Source: Palsa-744 sp036498265
Lineage (GTDB): Bacteria; Actinomycetota; Thermoleophilia; Solirubrobacterales; Solirubrobacteraceae
NCBI GenBank assembly: GCA_036498265.1
Contig: DASYFT010000030.1
Location: 170,115 to 234,114, forward strand
Direction of reading: 5' to 3'
Length of the DNA: 64,000 nucleotides
Below the pieces are notes generated by a model. That model did no database searches and was not told the DNA's origin. It saw nothing but the letters and a program-made list of their open reading frames with translations. How positions within the stretch are numbered: position 1 is the stretch's first letter; the number at the start of each line of letters is the position of its first letter. The position numbers and the translations under genes are program-made. Shown here one piece after another: positions 16,700-24,719 of the stretch.

Positions 16700-18138
16700 T
16701 CCAGCACACCCACAGCCAGCGGCGGCCGGCGCTCAGCCCAGGGGGAGGCCTCCTCGAGCTGCGCGGCGAGCGCCAGCAGCTCAGCCTCGCCGGCCGGTCG
16801 CCCGACGATCTGGACGCCGAGCGGCAGGCCGTCCTCGCCGTGGTAGAGGGGCAACGAGATGCCGGGCTGCCCGCTCGCGTTGAAGACCGGCGTGAACGGG
16901 GTGAAGAGGCCCGAGCGGACGAACGCGGACAGCGGCTCTGGCGCGGCGGTGTCCAGCGTGCCGAGCGGCAGCGGACGCTCGGCGAGGGCCGGGGTGAGCA
17001 GCGCGTCGTAGGGGGCGAGGAACGAGATCAGCTGCCTGGCGAAGCTCTGCAGCCTTACGGTCGCCCCCATGCCATCGACGGCCGACAGCTTGCTGACCAT
17101 CGAGTAGATCGCCCAGCTCATCGGCTCCATGTCATCGGCGGTCGGCTCGCGCCCGGCCACCATGCCGGAGTAGGCGATCGACAGGGCGATGTGGATCGAG
17201 AACACGGCGCCGAACAGCTCGCTGAGGCCCTCGATCCTCCACGGGGGATCGACCTCCTCGACCTCGTGGCCGAGCGATCGGAGCAACTGCGCCGCGTCAG
17301 AGACCGCTTTCCGGGACAGCGGGTCCACGACGGCGTCCGGCACGGGCGGCAGCACCGTGGCGGCGATCCGAAGCCGGCCGGGCGGCCGTGCCGCGGCGCT
17401 CGTGAACGGCTCGGCCGGCGGCGGCGCCCAGGTGGCGTCCCCCGGCTCGTAGCCGGCGAGGATGTCGAGGATCGCGGCGGTGTCGGCCACCGTGCGGGTG
17501 AGCATGCCGTCGATGCCGAGCGAGGAGTCGCCGAGCTCGGGCGCCGCGGAGATCCGCCCGCGCGCCGGCTTCAGGCCGACGAGCCCGCAGCACGCCGCGG
17601 GAATGCGTATGGAGCCGCCGCCGTCGTTTCCGTGCGCGACGGGCACGATTCCGGCCGCCACTGCGGCCGCAGCGCCACCGGACGAGCCGCCGGGCGTGCG
17701 GTCGAGGTCCCAGGGGTTGCGTGTCGGGCCGAACAGGCGGGCCTCGCTGGTCGGCAGGATCCCGTACTCGGGGAGCGTGGTGGTGCCCACGATCACGAAG
17801 CCGGCGTCCCTGAGCCGCCGCGTGACGTTGTGGTCGTAGTCGGCGATGAAGTCGGACATCAGCGAGCAGCCGTAGGTGAGGCGCAGCCCCTGCACGGGCC
17901 GGTTGTTCTTGATCGCCACGGGGACACCGGCGAACGGACGCTCATCGCCTGGGCCGATCTTCTGCGCCGCGGCGAGCGCGCGCTCCTCGTCGACCTGGAC
18001 GAACGCGTTGAGGCTGGGGTTCAGTTCCTCGATCCGCTCGAGCGAGATCTGGACGAGCTCGGATGCCGAGACCTCTCCCGAGTGCACCATCCTCGCGAGC
18101 TCGGTCGCCGGGCGGAACATCAGATTGCTGTCGGACAC
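16696..18138 (-). CDS. Amidase signature family hydrolase
   Basis: Amidase-signature enzymes hydrolyse C-N amide bonds. The 480-residue product shows the Ser-cisSer-Lys triad context: VAIKNN (Lys) near residue 78, RTPGGSSGGAAAA near 155 and HGNDGGGSIRIPAACCG near 175, where the Ser of GGSIR is the nucleophile. GTG 18138 is chosen because a near-perfect AGGAGGAG ribosome site lies just upstream; longer readings have none. Substrate cannot be predicted: family members include gatA, nitrile-pathway amidases and 6-aminohexanoate hydrolases. Adjacent genes are not gatB/gatC, so a stand-alone catabolic amidase is likelier than the GatCAB subunit. Confidence 0.85.
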   Translation of the reverse strand: MSDSNLMFRPATELARMVHSGEVSASELVQISLERIEELNPSLNAFVQVDEERALAAAQKIGPGDERPFAGVPVAIKNNRPVQGLRLTYGCSLMSDFIADYDHNVTRRLRDAGFVIVGTTTLPEYGILPTSEARLFGPTRNPWDLDRTPGGSSGGAAAAVAAGIVPVAHGNDGGGSIRIPAACCGLVGLKPARGRISAAPELGDSSLGIDGMLTRTVADTAAILDILAGYEPGDATWAPPPAEPFTSAAARPPGRLRIAATVLPPVPDAVVDPLSRKAVSDAAQLLRSLGHEVEEVDPPWRIEGLSELFGAVFSIHIALSIAYSGMVAGREPTADDMEPMSWAIYSMVSKLSAVDGMGATVRLQSFARQLISFLAPYDALLTPALAERPLPLGTLDTAAPEPLSAFVRSGLFTPFTPVFNASGQPGISLPLYHGEDGLPLGVQIVGRPAGEAELLALAAQLEEASPWAERRPPLAVGVLD

Positions 18139-18288
18139 GGCTCCTCCTCTGGTTCGCCGGCCGATCGCGTGACCGGCGGGGCGCGGGCTGCTCGCGCAGA
18201 GCCTACCCCCCTGCACTTTCCTGCGACGATATGTGCCTGCCCAGAAGGCAGCTAACCCCGTCGGCAGCGAGCCCAGAAAGCGAGTGCA

Positions 18289-19386
18289 ATGAGCGAGGTC
18301 CAAACCATCAGCGAGGTGCAGTCAGGCCTTGAAGGCGTGGTGGCGTTCGCCACCGAGATTGCCGAGCCGGACAAAGAGGGCGGGGCGCTGCGATACCGCG
18401 GCGTCGACATCGAGAACCTGGTCGGCGCAGTTCCCTACGAGCAGGTCTGGGGGCTGCTCGTCGACGGGCGCTTCAAACCCGGGCTGCCGCCCGCTGAACC
18501 GCACGCGCTCACAGTGCGCTCCGGCGATCACCGCGTGGACGTGCAGTCCGCGCTGGCGATGCTCGCTCCCGAGTGGGGCTTCGCCCAACTGATCGACATC
18601 ACCGATGAGGAGGCCCGCGACAACCTCGCCCGCGCCTCTGTGATGGCCCTGTCGTTCGTCGCCCAGTCCGCGCGCGAAGCCGGCCAGCCGCCGGTCCCGC
18701 AGTCGGAGGTCGACGAAGGACGCACGATTCCCGAGCGATTCCTCATCCGCTGGCGCGGAGAGGCCAACCCCGACCACGTGAAGGCGATCGACGCCTACTG
18801 GATATCGGCTGCCGAGCACGGCATGAACGCGTCGACCTTCACCGCGCGCGTGGTGGCCTCCACGGGAGCGGATGTCGCCGCGGCGCTCTCGGCGGCGGTC
18901 GGCGCGCTGTCGGGTCCGCTGCACGGCGGTGCACCCTCGCGCGTGCTGAAGATGCTCGATGAGGTCGAAGAGACCGGCGATGCAGAGCGCTGGGTATCCG
19001 ACGCGCTCGACCGCGGAGACCGTCTGATGGGCTTCGGGCACCGCATCTACCGCGCCGAAGATCCACGCGCTCGCGTGCTGCGGCGCACATGCCGGGAACT
19101 CGGCTCGCCGCGGTTCGAGGCGGCCGAGGCGCTCGAGAAGGCCGCGCTCGCCGAGCTTCATGCGCGGCGGCCCGACCGCGTGCTCGCGACCAACGTGGAG
19201 TTCTGGTCGGCCGTCGTCCTCGACCTCGCCGAAGTGCCGCCCGAGCTGTTCACGCCGATGTTCACCTGTGCACGCGTCGCCGGCTGGTCGGCGCACATCC
19301 TCGAGCAGAAGCGCGAGGCCAAGCTGATCCGCCCGACCGCCAAGTACATCGGCGAGGGCCCTCGGCCTGTCGCAGAGGTCGCGTAG
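18289..19386 (+). CDS. Citrate synthase (or 2-methylcitrate synthase)
   Basis: This enzyme condenses acetyl-CoA (or propionyl-CoA) with oxaloacetate at the entry to the TCA or methylcitrate cycle. The 365-residue product has the active-site His in ALSGPLHGGAPSRV near residue 210 and the second His in FGHRIYRAEDPRA near 249. The C-terminal SAHILEQK and RPTAKYIG are the usual CoA/substrate region. It is compact, like actinobacterial CitA/GltA2 forms, and lacks the N-terminal extension of Gram-negative hexameric enzymes. ATG 18289 is the start. A strong terminator follows. No prpB/prpD neighbours argue either way for methylcitrate. Confidence 0.88.
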   Translation: MSEVQTISEVQSGLEGVVAFATEIAEPDKEGGALRYRGVDIENLVGAVPYEQVWGLLVDGRFKPGLPPAEPHALTVRSGDHRVDVQSALAMLAPEWGFAQLIDITDEEARDNLARASVMALSFVAQSAREAGQPPVPQSEVDEGRTIPERFLIRWRGEANPDHVKAIDAYWISAAEHGMNASTFTARVVASTGADVAAALSAAVGALSGPLHGGAPSRVLKMLDEVEETGDAERWVSDALDRGDRLMGFGHRIYRAEDPRARVLRRTCRELGSPRFEAAEALEKAALAELHARRPDRVLATNVEFWSAVVLDLAEVPPELFTPMFTCARVAGWSAHILEQKREAKLIRPTAKYIGEGPRPVAEVA

Positions 19387-19425
19387 CGGGGCGGGGAGAG
19401 ACAGGCAGAGACGCCGCGAGAAAGC

Positions 19426-19452
19426 GAGGGCCCGGCATCATGCCGGGCCCTC
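19426..19452. terminator. Bidirectional terminator between citrate synthase and groEL
   Basis: A perfect 12-bp stem (GAGGGCCCGGCA/TGCCGGGCCCTC) with a three-base loop lies between the convergent ends of the citrate synthase and groEL genes, followed by TTGCTGCT on the plus strand. Position and strength fit an intrinsic terminator serving both directions. Confidence 0.8.
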
Positions 19453-19495
19453 TTGCTGCTCATCGGCAGCGCGGCGCGCCACCTACAGCTGCTCG

Positions 19496-21142
19496 CTACA
19501 TCATCCCGCTCATGTCCGGCATGCCGCCACCGCCGCCGCCGGCGCCGTCCTTCTCCGGCACCTCGGCGACGATCGCCTCGGTCGTGAGGATGTTCTTGGC
19601 GATCGACGCCGCGTTCTGGAGCGCCGAGCGCGTCACCATCGCGGGGTCGATGATGCCCTCCGCCACGAGGTCGACGATCTCGTTCGTCGCCGCGTTGAGG
19701 CCGTAGCCCGGTTTGGCGTTGCGCACTTCGTTCACCACCACCGAGCCCTCCAGGCCCGCGTTCTCGGCGAGCTGGCGCAGCGGCTCCTCGAGCGCACGCA
19801 GGACGATGCGCGCACCTGTGCGCTCGTCGTCCGAGCCGTCGGTGGAGGCGCCGTCGGCGTCGATCGTGACCGCCGAGGCGGCCTGGAGCAGCGCCACGCC
19901 GCCACCCGGCACGATGCCCTCCTCGAGGGCCGCCCGAGTCGCCTGGAGCGCGTCCTCGACGCGATGCTTCTTCTCCTTCATCTCCGTCTCGGTGGCGGCA
20001 CCCACCTTGACCACCGCGACGCCGCCGGACAGCTTGGCCAGTCGTTCCTGGAGCTTCTCCCGGTCGAAGTCGGAGTCCGTGTTCTCGATTTCGGATTTGA
20101 TCTGGTTGATCCGGCCTTTGATCGCCTCCGCGTCACCTGCGCCGTCCACGATCGTGGTCGTGTCTTTGGTCACCACTACGCGGCGCGCGCGCCCGAGCTG
20201 GTCCAGTTTGGTGTTCTCCAGCTTCAGGCCGAGCTCCTCCGTGATCACCTCTCCGCCGGTCAGGATGGCGATGTCCTCGAGCATCCGCTTGCGGCGGTCG
20301 CCGAAGCCGGGCGCCTTGACGGCCACACCGGTGAAGGTCCCCCGCAGCTTGTTCACCACGAGGGTGGCCAGCGACTCGCCTTCGACGTCCTCGGCGATGA
20401 TCAGCAGCGGCTTGCCGCTCTGGATCACCTGCTCGAGCACCGGCAGGATGTCTCGCACCGAGCCGATCTTCTGGTTGGCGATCAGGATGTAGGGGTCCTC
20501 GAGCACCGCCTCCATGCGGTCCTGGTCGGTGACCATGTAGGGCGAGATGTAGCCCTTGTCGAACTGCATGCCCTCGGTGAATTCGAGATCCATGCCGAAG
20601 GTCTGGCCCTCCTCGACGTTGACGACGCCGTCCTTGCCGACCTTGTCGATGGCATCGGCGATCACATCGCCGATCTCCTCGTCGCCGGCCGAGATCGTCG
20701 CCACGCGGGCGATCTGGTCCTTGCCGGAGACCTCCTTGGCCTGTGAGGCGATGTTGGCCACGACCTGGTCGACCGATTTCTCGATGCCGCGTTTGAGCGC
20801 GAGGGGGTTGGCCCCGGCCGCCACGTTCTTCAGGCCCTGGCGAACGATCGCCTGTGCCAGCACGGTCGCGGTCGTGGTCCCGTCGCCGGCCACGTCGTTG
20901 GTCGCGGTCGCCACCTCGCGCACGAGCTGGGCGCCCTGGTTCTCGAAGACGTCCTCGACCTCGATCTCGCGAGCGATGGTGACGCCGTCGTTGGTGATAG
21001 TGGGGGCGCCGAATTTCTTGTCGAGCACGACGTAGCGTCCCTTGGGCCCGAGCGTGACCTTGACCGCGTTGGCGACCGCGTCCACGCCGGCCTCGAGCGC
21101 TTTGCGCGCCTCGGCGTCGTACTTCAGCTCCTTGTGTGCCAT
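19496..21142 (-). CDS. groEL: 60 kDa chaperonin GroEL
   Basis: GroEL forms the double-ring folding chamber. The 548-residue product is of standard length, with conserved LGPKGRYVVLDKKFGAP, the nucleotide-binding GDGTTTATVLAQ near residue 87 and RAALEEGIVPGGG near 400. Its Gly/Met-rich tail (GGGGGGMPDMSGMM) is typical of the housekeeping copy and not the His-rich GroEL1 of mycobacteria. It lies 13 bp after groES in one operon under a CIRCE element. ATG 21142 has GGAGAAACC upstream on the coding strand. Confidence 0.97.
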   Translation of the reverse strand: MAHKELKYDAEARKALEAGVDAVANAVKVTLGPKGRYVVLDKKFGAPTITNDGVTIAREIEVEDVFENQGAQLVREVATATNDVAGDGTTTATVLAQAIVRQGLKNVAAGANPLALKRGIEKSVDQVVANIASQAKEVSGKDQIARVATISAGDEEIGDVIADAIDKVGKDGVVNVEEGQTFGMDLEFTEGMQFDKGYISPYMVTDQDRMEAVLEDPYILIANQKIGSVRDILPVLEQVIQSGKPLLIIAEDVEGESLATLVVNKLRGTFTGVAVKAPGFGDRRKRMLEDIAILTGGEVITEELGLKLENTKLDQLGRARRVVVTKDTTTIVDGAGDAEAIKGRINQIKSEIENTDSDFDREKLQERLAKLSGGVAVVKVGAATETEMKEKKHRVEDALQATRAALEEGIVPGGGVALLQAASAVTIDADGASTDGSDDERTGARIVLRALEEPLRQLAENAGLEGSVVVNEVRNAKPGYGLNAATNEIVDLVAEGIIDPAMVTRSALQNAASIAKNILTTEAIVAEVPEKDGAGGGGGGMPDMSGMM

Positions 21143-21155
21143 TTCAGGTTTCTCC

Positions 21156-21443
21156 TTATGCCACCTTGGCGAGGACGTCCGACTCGCGCATCACGAGCAG
21201 GTCCTCACCATCGAATGTGATCTCGGTGCCGCCGTATTTGCTGTAGAGGACCTCGTCGCCCTCACTGACGTCGAGCGGGATGCGCTTGCCGTCCTCGTCG
21301 AGGCGGCCATCGCCGACGGCGACGACCTTGCCCTTCTGCGGCTTCTCCTTCGCTGTGTCCGGAAGGACGATGCCACTCGCGGTCGTCTCTTCCTCCTCGA
21401 TCGCCTGGACTATCAGGCGATCACCCAGGGGCTTCAGCTTCAT
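21156..21443 (-). CDS. groES: 10 kDa co-chaperonin GroES
   Basis: This is the 95-residue lid of the GroEL chamber. It begins KLKPLGDRLIVQ, contains the mobile loop EEETTASGIVLPDTA that contacts GroEL, and ends VLAKVA. ATG 21443 is chosen, with GGAGG ten bases upstream; a longer open frame reading through the promoter is rejected. It is the first gene of the groES-groEL operon. Confidence 0.97.
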   Translation of the reverse strand: MKLKPLGDRLIVQAIEEEETTASGIVLPDTAKEKPQKGKVVAVGDGRLDEDGKRIPLDVSEGDEVLYSKYGGTEITFDGEDLLVMRESDVLAKVA

Positions 21444-21513
21444 GTCGAATGAACCTCCATCTAGAGAGTGCGGCCGGCGGGTCGCCAGCCGTAGCGCCGG
21501 AGCGGCCCACCGC

Positions 21514-21540
21514 TTGGCACTCTCGGGGGGAGAGTGCCAA
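21514..21540 (-). promoter_or_regulatory. CIRCE operator (HrcA-binding inverted repeat)
   Basis: TTGGCACTC (21514-21522) and GAGTGCCAA (21532-21540) form a perfect 9-9-9 inverted repeat around a nine-base spacer. The consensus is TTAGCACTC-N9-GAGTGCTAA; each arm differs by one symmetrical base. It lies 70 bp upstream of groES. On the coding strand an AT-rich CTATATATT (21551-21559), a plausible -10, sits just upstream, so bound HrcA would block transcription start. No hrcA gene is in the window. Confidence 0.92.
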
Positions 21541-21692
21541 CTACTGCCCCAATATATAGAAGATCCGGCGCCGTTCCCAGGATCCTGGCAGTCCGACCGA
21601 TCGACTGCCATCGACCGCAGGCGAGCCTTCATCATGCCGGCGAATCGATCCCTGCGGTCTGGGCCGGGGCCCTCGCCCGCGACGGCCGGCGA

Positions 21693-22091
21693 CTAGTTCT
21701 GAGCCCCGCCGAAGCCCTTCATGGCCTCGGTCATGCCGCTGGGGTTCTCGAGTATCTGCGAGAAGCGAACGACGGTGACGGTGTCGTCCATCGACACCGC
21801 GCGCCCGTAGATCTGTTCGAGGAAGTTGATCAGCTCCTCGTGCCGCCGGAACTCGGGGTTGTCGTGCTTGATGTCGCGTGGCGAGAGGTCCGAGAGCCTC
21901 GTGACCTCGACCTGGTCGATCACCGCTTCGAAGATCCGTTCACGCGGGGAGTACTGGTAGCCGATCGTGACCAGCACCGATTGGTTCTTGCGGTACTTGC
22001 CTGACTTGTCGCCGAGGCGGATCGTTGCCGTCTTGCGCCCGCGCTTGAGCTCGTCGGCGAATATCGTCGAGTAGAAGTTGAGGACCTGCAT
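21693..22091 (-). CDS. ASCH-domain (PUA-like) protein
   Basis: The 132-residue product begins VLNFYSTIFADELKRGRKTATIRLGDKSGKY, the pattern of ASCH domains: a beta-barrel related to PUA folds with a conserved GRKT-x-R segment that lines a nucleic-acid or nucleoside pocket. Some bacterial ASCH proteins hydrolyse N4-acetylcytidine or cleave RNA; which applies here is unknown. The rest holds VTRLSDLSPRDIKHDNPEF and a TVVRFSQI final strand. No Shine-Dalgarno is evident before ATG 22091. It is downstream of the Crp and Nudix genes on the same strand. Confidence 0.7.
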   Translation of the reverse strand: MQVLNFYSTIFADELKRGRKTATIRLGDKSGKYRKNQSVLVTIGYQYSPRERIFEAVIDQVEVTRLSDLSPRDIKHDNPEFRRHEELINFLEQIYGRAVSMDDTVTVVRFSQILENPSGMTEAMKGFGGAQN

Positions 22092-22163
22092 CGTGGGTTA
22101 GGGTCGGAGGAGCGCCTTCTCGGGCTGGGATGGCCGGTCGGCGCTTCGGGGCCCGACGGCAGG

Positions 22164-22649
22164 CTATCGGTCTTTCTCCAGGCAGGCCAGCGCCAGCTCC
22201 ACCATTTCGCGCTCGGCGGCGTGGGTCAACTGCGACCGCGCCTCGGTGAGGGGCATCCAACGCGCCTCTTCGACCTCGTCGTCGTGGTCCTTGGTGTCGC
22301 CGCCCACGTATTCGAAGAGGTAGAAGGTGACCGTCTTGCCGATCGTGCGTCCGTCCCGCCGGTACCAGTACCGGGCCTCGCCGAGCTCGCATACGGGCCG
22401 CGCGAGCACCCCCGTCTCCTCGCGAACCTCCCGCTCGGCCGCCTGAAGGGGCGTCTCGCCGGGATCCACGTGCCCCTTCGGAAGCGCCAGCACGCGCGAG
22501 CCGTCGGCCGCGCGCCGGGTCGGCACGATCACGACCACCTCATCGCCGCGTACGACCACGCCTCCGGCCGAGTACTCGCGGGGCCCCGTGGAGGGGCGCC
22601 GGGAGGCCACCCGTCGACGCGCGCGGGAGGCGGGGCGCCTAGAAGACAT
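22164..22649 (-). CDS. Nudix hydrolase
   Basis: Nudix enzymes cleave nucleoside diphosphates linked to other moieties. The 161-residue product has a basic N-terminal tail and a complete Nudix box: GHVDPGETPLQAAEREVREE followed by TGV, with the REVREETG metal-binding core. The region RAADGSRVLALPKG is common in MutT-like and diadenosine-polyphosphate hydrolases of actinobacteria. ATG 22649 lies inside the 3' end of the crp gene (11-bp overlap); ATG 22664 is an alternative. Overlap suggests translational coupling with the regulator. Substrate is undetermined. Confidence 0.85.
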   Translation of the reverse strand: MSSRRPASRARRRVASRRPSTGPREYSAGGVVVRGDEVVVIVPTRRAADGSRVLALPKGHVDPGETPLQAAEREVREETGVLARPVCELGEARYWYRRDGRTIGKTVTFYLFEYVGGDTKDHDDEVEEARWMPLTEARSQLTHAAEREMVELALACLEKDR

Positions 22650-23337
22650 ATTGCCCGAGGGCATCCGGGTCGTGGACGACCAGCCGGCCCCGGCCCTGGG
22701 AGATGACGCCGGCGCGCTCCAGCACAGCGAGGAAGCGGCTGGCCGACTCGCGCGAGGACCCCGCGAGCTGGGCGAGATCGGCCTGGGTCGCCGTCAGCAG
22801 CACGTCTGCCGGCCCCTTGCCCGCGGCGACCTCCTGTGCCACCAGCTCGCCGAGGACCACCGCCACCCGGCTCTGGACCGTCTGGAAGGACTGCCGCGAG
22901 AGCCGCTCGTTCATCTCTCGCAGCCGCCTGCCCAGCGCGATCACCAGGCGCGTCGAGATCTCGGGATGTTCGCCCATGAGCCTGCGCATGTCGGGCCCGA
23001 GCACCGCGACGACGCTCGTCGGCTCGATCGCCTCGACAGTCGCCGAGCGCCGCTCGTCCTCGAACATCGCGAGCTCGCCGAAGATGTCGCCGGGCCCGAA
23101 CGTCGCCAGCGTGATCGTGCGGCCGTCGCCATGGCTGCGGACGGCGCGCGCGTGACCCTCGCGGACGACGTAGCAGGTGTCGCTCGCGTCGCCCTCCCGG
23201 AAGACGGTCTGAGCGGGCTCGAACCGGCGGGGAACGGCGAACTGCGCGATCCGCTCGAGATCGCCCCGCTCGAGCGTCGAGAACACCGGCACGCGTCCCA
23301 GCAGCTCCACCACCTCCGCTGAGCGCGTCGCCGCCAT
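22639..23337 (-). CDS. Crp/Fnr family transcriptional regulator
   Basis: The 232-residue product has an N-terminal cyclic-nucleotide-binding beta-barrel, with FGPGDIFGELAMFEDERRSA near 75-95 matching the phosphate-binding cassette (G-E-L, R-S-A). A long dimerisation helix (RRLREMNERLSRQSFQ) follows, then a winged helix with the recognition segment TQADLAQLAGSSRESASR near 185. The cassette is close to that of cAMP-dependent CRP, so ligand binding is plausible. No N-terminal cysteine cluster of Fnr is present. ATG 23337 is chosen, although no good ribosome site precedes it. It overlaps the Nudix gene and is divergent from an exported-protein gene. Confidence 0.88.
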   Translation of the reverse strand: MAATRSAEVVELLGRVPVFSTLERGDLERIAQFAVPRRFEPAQTVFREGDASDTCYVVREGHARAVRSHGDGRTITLATFGPGDIFGELAMFEDERRSATVEAIEPTSVVAVLGPDMRRLMGEHPEISTRLVIALGRRLREMNERLSRQSFQTVQSRVAVVLGELVAQEVAAGKGPADVLLTATQADLAQLAGSSRESASRFLAVLERAGVISQGRGRLVVHDPDALGQYVF

Positions 23338-23394
23338 CTTGCAGGAGATACCACACCGGCGCCGGACGGCGCTGGGCGCCGCTATCTTCAGGGC

Positions 23395-23949
23395 ATGTCC
23401 CGAGCGAAGAGGGTCCTGGCCGCCCTCACGGCGCTTGCAGCGCTGCCGGCCCCCACTCTCGCCGCGCTGCCCTCGCCGGCGCCCGCTGCAACCGGCCCGG
23501 TCAGCCGCCTGACAGGCGCCGCGCTGCGCCATGCGCTGCTGAGCTCGCGCGAACTGTGGGCGACGGTGGACGTGTGCAACCCCCCGGACCAGCGCAACTG
23601 GGTCGGGATCCGCGGTTCGATGCCAGGCGACGGCCATCCGCGCGACAAGATGTACATGAGCTTCCGGCTGCAGTACATGGATCCCGTGGCCAAGCAGTGG
23701 ATCGACGCCTCCAGCACCAAGTCCCCGTTCGTCGCGGTCGGCACCGGCACCTCGACCCGGCAGGACGGCGCGAGCTTCAAACTGGTCCGAGGCGCCGCGC
23801 CGTTCACGTTGCGTGGCGTGGTGGACTTCGAGTGGCGCCGCGGGACGAGCGTCCTCTTCTCGGCGGTGCGCACGACCACGGCGGCGCATCACAGCCTCTC
23901 CGGCGCCGACCCGGCGGGCTACAGCGCTGCTACGTGCTCGATCGGCTGA
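23395..23949 (+). CDS. Exported hypothetical protein
   Basis: The 184-residue product has a signal peptide (basic MSRAKR, hydrophobic core VLAALTALAALPAP, Ala-rich cleavage region). The mature domain contains LWATVDVCNPPDQRNWVGIRGSMPGD and ends in a cysteine (CSIG), so the two cysteines may pair. I do not recognise the family, although similar proteins seem common in Solirubrobacterales-type genomes. It starts 57 bp from the divergent crp gene and overlaps the converging GDPD gene by 20 bp. Likely extracellular; role unknown. Confidence 0.6.
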   Translation: MSRAKRVLAALTALAALPAPTLAALPSPAPAATGPVSRLTGAALRHALLSSRELWATVDVCNPPDQRNWVGIRGSMPGDGHPRDKMYMSFRLQYMDPVAKQWIDASSTKSPFVAVGTGTSTRQDGASFKLVRGAAPFTLRGVVDFEWRRGTSVLFSAVRTTTAAHHSLSGADPAGYSAATCSIG

Positions 23950-24670
23950 ACAGCCGCGGGTCGTTGGTGATGATCCCGTCCACGCCCATGGCCGTGAGCT
24001 TCGCGATCATCCGCGCGTCGTCCACGGTCCAGACGTAGAGCTCGCCCCCGCCCTCGGCGACCGCGCGGACAAGCGATCTGGTGACGACGCGCCAGTGGGC
24101 CATGATCGCATCGAAGCGCCCTTCGGCGAGCGCTCCGCGGACCCGGCGCGGCAGCGTCGCCCGGTAGCCGGTGAGCATCGCCAGGGCGGGGATCGCGGTG
24201 AGCATGTCGGTCGTGCAGTCACGGCGCACGCGCGGTACCGACCAGCCGAGCCGTAGCGCCGGCTCGGCGACCCGGATCTCGGCGAGGGCCGCCGGGAACA
24301 TCCCGCTGACGAGCGTCCGCGCGACGAGCTCGTTCTCGCGCAGTCGCTCGAGCACACGCATCTCGTAGCCCGGGAGCTTGATGTCCACGTCGAGCTCGAT
24401 CCCGTCGAACTCCTCGCCGGCGAGGTGGTCGAGCGCCTCCTCGAAGCTGAGCGGCACGCGTGAGTGCATGTCCTCGTAGTCGTGGGCGACGAGCAGTGCC
24501 CCCGTCCCGTCCCGGTGCTCGCTCAGAACGTCGAGCTCGATCATGTCGACGCCGTGCTGGAGCGCCGCGTCGAAGCTAGCGAGCGTGTTGCCCGGCTCGA
24601 TGTGAGCGGCGCCCTTGTGACCGACGCGACGCATGCGCTTGACCGAGGGCTGCATCCTCGGCTCCACCAT
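23930..24670 (-). CDS. Glycerophosphodiester phosphodiesterase family protein
   Basis: GDPD enzymes hydrolyse glycerophosphodiesters to glycerol 3-phosphate and an alcohol. The 246-residue product opens with VGHKGAAHIEPGNTLASF, where the GHKG His and the EPGNT Glu are the family signature. MIELDVLSEHRDGTGALLVAHD then supplies the metal-binding E-x-D and second catalytic His. The C-terminal VWTVDDARMIAKLTAMGVDGIITNDP is the standard end of the TIM barrel. No signal peptide, so cytoplasmic. ATG 24670 is chosen; ATG 24655 is an alternative. The 3' end overlaps the exported-protein gene. Confidence 0.87.
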   Translation of the reverse strand: MVEPRMQPSVKRMRRVGHKGAAHIEPGNTLASFDAALQHGVDMIELDVLSEHRDGTGALLVAHDYEDMHSRVPLSFEEALDHLAGEEFDGIELDVDIKLPGYEMRVLERLRENELVARTLVSGMFPAALAEIRVAEPALRLGWSVPRVRRDCTTDMLTAIPALAMLTGYRATLPRRVRGALAEGRFDAIMAHWRVVTRSLVRAVAEGGGELYVWTVDDARMIAKLTAMGVDGIITNDPRLFSRSST

Positions 24671-24719
24671 TGCAGAGTCACCGCGCCCGCGCGGTGGTGG
24701 CCGGGCGTGCAAGCGGCGC

